This document shows positions 37,127-39,708 of a stretch of DNA of 39,708 nucleotides, piece after piece. A model generated the notes under the pieces. The model saw nothing but the letters and a program-made list of their open reading frames with translations. It searched no databases and had not been told where the DNA came from. A program made the position numbers and the translations under genes. Position 1 is the first letter of the stretch, and every line of letters starts with the position of its first letter. The DNA comes from Bacteroidota bacterium (GTDB lineage Bacteria > Bacteroidota > Bacteroidia > Bacteroidales > ML635J-15), in contig JAKQEK010000153.1 of the NCBI GenBank assembly GCA_029558535.1, positions 1 through 39,708 on the forward strand, written 5' to 3'.

Positions 37127-39708
37127 TTAATCATCAATATCCGCTATTACCAATGCATCGGAGTTGTCATAATATCTAATCTTCAATGCGTTGTCAGGGC
37201 GTTGGTAGACCTCTTTGACGTTGCCATCAAAAATCAGGGTTGCGGAGGATAAATCTGGAACTGTTACATTTTTTGTGTTGAAAGTAATATACTGCATGTT
37301 GGAGCTAATTACCTGTGAGTTGTAGTCTAACTGTGAACCACTTCCAAATGTGAGATTGCCTTGATATGAATTACTCCCAAATGTGAGATTGTTTTGACTT
37401 GAATTATTCTCAAATGTGAGGTTATATTGACTTGAATTATTCCCAAATGTGAGATTCCCTTGATTTGAATTACTCCCAAATGTGAGATTGTTTTGATATG
37501 AGTTAATTCCAAATGTGAGATTATATTGACCTGAGCCACTTCCAAATGTAAGGTAGGATTGATATGAGCCACTCCCAAATGTGAGATTGAATTGAGCTGA
37601 ATTATTCTCAAATGTGAGGTAGTCTTGATATGAACCACTCCCAAATGTGATATTGCCTTGACCTGAACCACTCCCAAACGTAAGGTTTCTCTGATTTGCA
37701 TCACTTCCAAACGTAAGGTTGGCTTGATGTGCATTACTTCCAAACGTAAGGTTGTACTGATATGCATTACTCCCAAACGTTAGGTTGGCTTGATATGCAT
37801 CACTTCCAAACGTAAGGTTTCTCTGATATGTACTACCTCCAAACGTTAGGTTGTCTTGATTTGCATTACTCCCAAACGTTAGGTTGGCTTGATTTGCATT
37901 ACTCCCAAACGTAAGGTTTCTCTGATATGAACCAATGAAATTTATACTTTCATTGTATCCGTTGTTACATAATATATTTATCTGACCTTTAAATGATGAA
38001 GTATTAAATACATTACCAAACTGCTGAACCGATATAGAATGATAAGGGAATCCACTGCCCACAAAAAAGTCATACTGTGCCTTACTACACTTCACATCCA
38101 CATTGCTCTCTTTCTCAAACCTGCGGATAATCATGTCATTCGCATAGTCATATTCGATTAAATCATAAGCGATATTGTAGTTAGTCGTGTCGTACACATT
38201 CTTAGTCCACTCCGCATCCAAGTTCAGCACGTCAACACTTGCACCGACATTCCCATTTGCGTTTGTCCATGAATAGCCACCCCATATCACTTTATCACCC
38301 ACTCCGTAAGATGGACTTACAAAATCTGCAACATCTGCCGTTGCACCACTAACATCGCCTGTAATGGAAGTCGCTGTACTCCAATCACCTGACACCCACT
38401 GTATCATTCCATCCGCTAAAATGATACCTGTTGCGGCATTGTTTGCTGTAACAGCTTCTTTGTTTTGGTAATCAAAAACGCCTACAATATTAGAAAATGT
38501 GCCATACATCTTATTCTCCCAGATACCAAATCCATCAACTGCCTGATTGTATTTCGGGTTGTAGAATTTCCCTGTACCTTGAACTTCAAGTGTATTTTCT
38601 GTAATAGCTTTTAAATAAATAGTAGTACCACTATTAGTTCCATCGTTATATAGCGTTGGGTGTACACCCGTAATCTCATACATAGCACCTGCTACAAGGT
38701 CATTACCTGCTATAAGTGTGTCAATCTCTGCTTTCGTTTTAGTGAACGCAATCTGACCGCCACCACCTATAACCTCGACATCTATCTTATTGTTGATGGG
38801 GTCATTGGTAACAGTCACAGGCGCACCCTTGAAGTTCAATGAAGAAGATTGCCCAACTAATGCTCCGTCTTTAAGTACATTGAATGCTTGTTCATTAATG
38901 ACAGGAACAGAATTATCGATCAATGAAATCAGGTCTATATCCCATTGACGTACTTGACCTACTGTACCACCTGCCATGATAACTTTGAGTCCTTTTACAG
39001 TTGCAGGTAATGCACCGAATGCTGTAATAGGAATTACCACTAACTGCCAAACATTCAGCAAATTTCTCTGTAACCCAAAATTGAAAAGGTTAATAGTATT
39101 AGCCACCAATGCACCTGCACCATTCTCAAACCTTACATTTAAAGACTTATTTGTCGCTACATTTGAGCCAGTAAATCTAACCCACATAGACAGCATGGTG
39201 TATTGATAAGGGTCAAATGAAGTAGTCCTAACAAACCTTGCTCCTAACCGTGCGTCTGCATTTGCAGATATACACTTCACTCCTTGTTTAGGGGAAACAG
39301 CATTGTCAAAATCAATAGAACCTGTTGCTGTGCCTGTCGTATAAGTAGATGTAGTCCACTCTACATTTTCTAAATAGATATCTTCTTTGGCAATAGTTGG
39401 CTGCGTTGAACCTGCTTCTACAAGGATGTATTGTACGAGGATATGTGATTCATCCACAGATGGCGAAATAGGGCTTGCAGAAGCATCCCCTTTTATAACA
39501 CTTACTACTCCTGCCTCATCCACCACAATCGCATCCAATCTGTTATTAACAGGGTCGGAAGCATCTAATGTAACTTGGGTGGCACTTGTAGTTTTGTCGC
39601 CATTAAAATAGTACTCTAATGCAGTAACATCATAGACAAGACCTGTCCCTGACCATGATGCACCACCTGTTTTTAAGTATGGTGGTATATATGATGAACC
39701 TCCACCAC
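37127..39708 (-). CDS. Tail fibre/receptor-binding protein, C-terminal part with 11-residue repeats
   Basis: Continuation of the gene that starts at 823, from about residue 275 to the stop at 37127 (1087 residues in all). Residues about 330-495 look like a beta-sandwich carbohydrate-binding module (aromatic-rich, WVRFTGS and WQLVVIPI segments); this is inference from appearance. A Trp/Gly-rich domain follows. Residues about 822-1023 are 18 units of 11 residues, consensus NLTFGSNxxQx, likely a beta-solenoid or fibrous shaft. The protein ends with a short acidic domain (DALVIADIDD). Its position after the portal and adaptor genes and before the lysis genes fits a tail fibre. A TTG at 39538 could be mistaken for the start; it is an internal Leu codon. 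Confidence 0.85.
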   Translation of the reverse strand, partial: GGGSSYIPPYLKTGGASWSGTGLVYDVTALEYYFNGDKTTSATQVTLDASDPVNNRLDAIVVDEAGVVSVIKGDASASPISPSVDESHILVQYILVEAGSTQPTIAKEDIYLENVEWTTSTYTTGTATGSIDFDNAVSPKQGVKCISANADARLGARFVRTTSFDPYQYTMLSMWVRFTGSNVATNKSLNVRFENGAGALVANTINLFNFGLQRNLLNVWQLVVIPITAFGALPATVKGLKVIMAGGTVGQVRQWDIDLISLIDNSVPVINEQAFNVLKDGALVGQSSSLNFKGAPVTVTNDPINNKIDVEVIGGGGQIAFTKTKAEIDTLIAGNDLVAGAMYEITGVHPTLYNDGTNSGTTIYLKAITENTLEVQGTGKFYNPKYNQAVDGFGIWENKMYGTFSNIVGVFDYQNKEAVTANNAATGIILADGMIQWVSGDWSTATSITGDVSGATADVADFVSPSYGVGDKVIWGGYSWTNANGNVGASVDVLNLDAEWTKNVYDTTNYNIAYDLIEYDYANDMIIRRFEKESNVDVKCSKAQYDFFVGSGFPYHSISVQQFGNVFNTSSFKGQINILCNNGYNESINFIGSYQRNLTFGSNANQANLTFGSNANQDNLTFGGSTYQRNLTFGSDAYQANLTFGSNAYQYNLTFGSNAHQANLTFGSDANQRNLTFGSGSGQGNITFGSGSYQDYLTFENNSAQFNLTFGSGSYQSYLTFGSGSGQYNLTFGINSYQNNLTFGSNSNQGNLTFGNNSSQYNLTFENNSSQNNLTFGSNSYQGNLTFGSGSQLDYNSQVISSNMQYITFNTKNVTVPDLSSATLIFDGNVKEVYQRPDNALKIRYYDNSDALVIADIDD
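37328..37930 (-). repeat. 18 tandem 33-bp repeats inside the fibre gene
   Basis: The conserved NLTF codons recur at exactly 33-bp steps from 37346 to 37907 (17 steps, 18 units). The ten units at low coordinates use ACA for the Thr codon (aaatgtgag on the plus strand). The eight at high coordinates use ACG (aaacgtaagg). The two DNA subfamilies suggest separate rounds of local duplication. Copy number could vary by slippage or recombination. Confidence 0.95.
39568..39708. repeat. Terminal direct repeat, right copy (circular overlap)
   Basis: Exact second copy of bases 1-141. Removing it gives a circle of 39,567 bp in which the fibre gene is a single frame of 3264 nt. Confidence 0.93.

Noticed and set aside
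37327..37776. 149-residue minus-strand frame of repeats (VMHIKPTLRLE type)
   Set aside because: Out-of-frame reading of the 33-bp fibre repeats; any multiple-of-three repeat keeps other frames open.
37328..37930. Diversity-generating retroelement variable region
   Set aside because: The fibre repeats looked like a candidate target, but no reverse transcriptase or template repeat is present and the variation is between tandem units.

Overview
The window is one complete circular genome of a tailed phage (Caudoviricetes) of the Bacteroidota. The first and last 141 bases are identical, as expected when a circular assembly is opened, so the real molecule is about 39,567 bp. One tail-fibre gene runs across the opening. 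The host phylum is inferred from three things: the AT-rich sequence, promoters of the form TTG(n about 20)TAnnTTTG with no strong Shine-Dalgarno sites, and structural proteins of types common in Bacteroidota phages. I see no integrase, tRNA or CRISPR.

Almost every gene is on the minus strand, so transcription runs from high to low coordinates. (1) 34.7-29.5 kb, early: a palindromic operator and promoter, a small DNA-binding protein, small proteins, an SSB-like protein with a DDLPF tail, a YqaJ/lambda-type exonuclease, a tiny HNH peptide, and a DnaD/lambda-O-like initiator whose gene contains 12-bp iterons (probable origin). A probable plus-strand small RNA lies at 33.0 kb. (2) 29.5-19.2 kb: an integron-like gene-cassette array. 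(3) 19.2-18.6 kb: an RHH-like protein and a DUF1064 nuclease. (4) 18.57 kb: a probable late promoter, then a radical SAM protein, small and large terminase, and connector and tail genes up to the tape measure (17.6-7.5 kb). (5) 6.3-7.5 kb: a three-gene plus-strand moron with its own promoter, ending in a lipoprotein. (6) 6.3-0.8 kb: protease/scaffold, major capsid protein, tail-tube candidate, portal and adaptors. (7) 0.8 kb through the join to 35.0 kb: a 1087-residue tail fibre with 18 eleven-residue repeats, then the lysis genes (membrane proteins, holin, single-protein spanin, CHAP endolysin) and a terminator.

The main result is region 2. Thirteen two-armed imperfect palindromes of about 90-140 bp (xxAAC...GTTxx ends) separate mostly single genes. 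All have the same polarity, and gene stop codons usually lie 0-10 bp from the site edge. In eleven cases the 9-10 bp at one end of a gene unit are the exact reverse complement of the 9-10 bp at the other end. That is the R'/R'' signature of integron cassettes (attC sites). No integron integrase is encoded, so this is a phage-borne array of attC sites lacking an integrase. The cassettes carry three DNA methyltransferases with no partner nuclease, a DUF262 protein, a DUF3820-like protein and many small unknown proteins. This looks like a store of exchangeable counter-defence and host-takeover genes.
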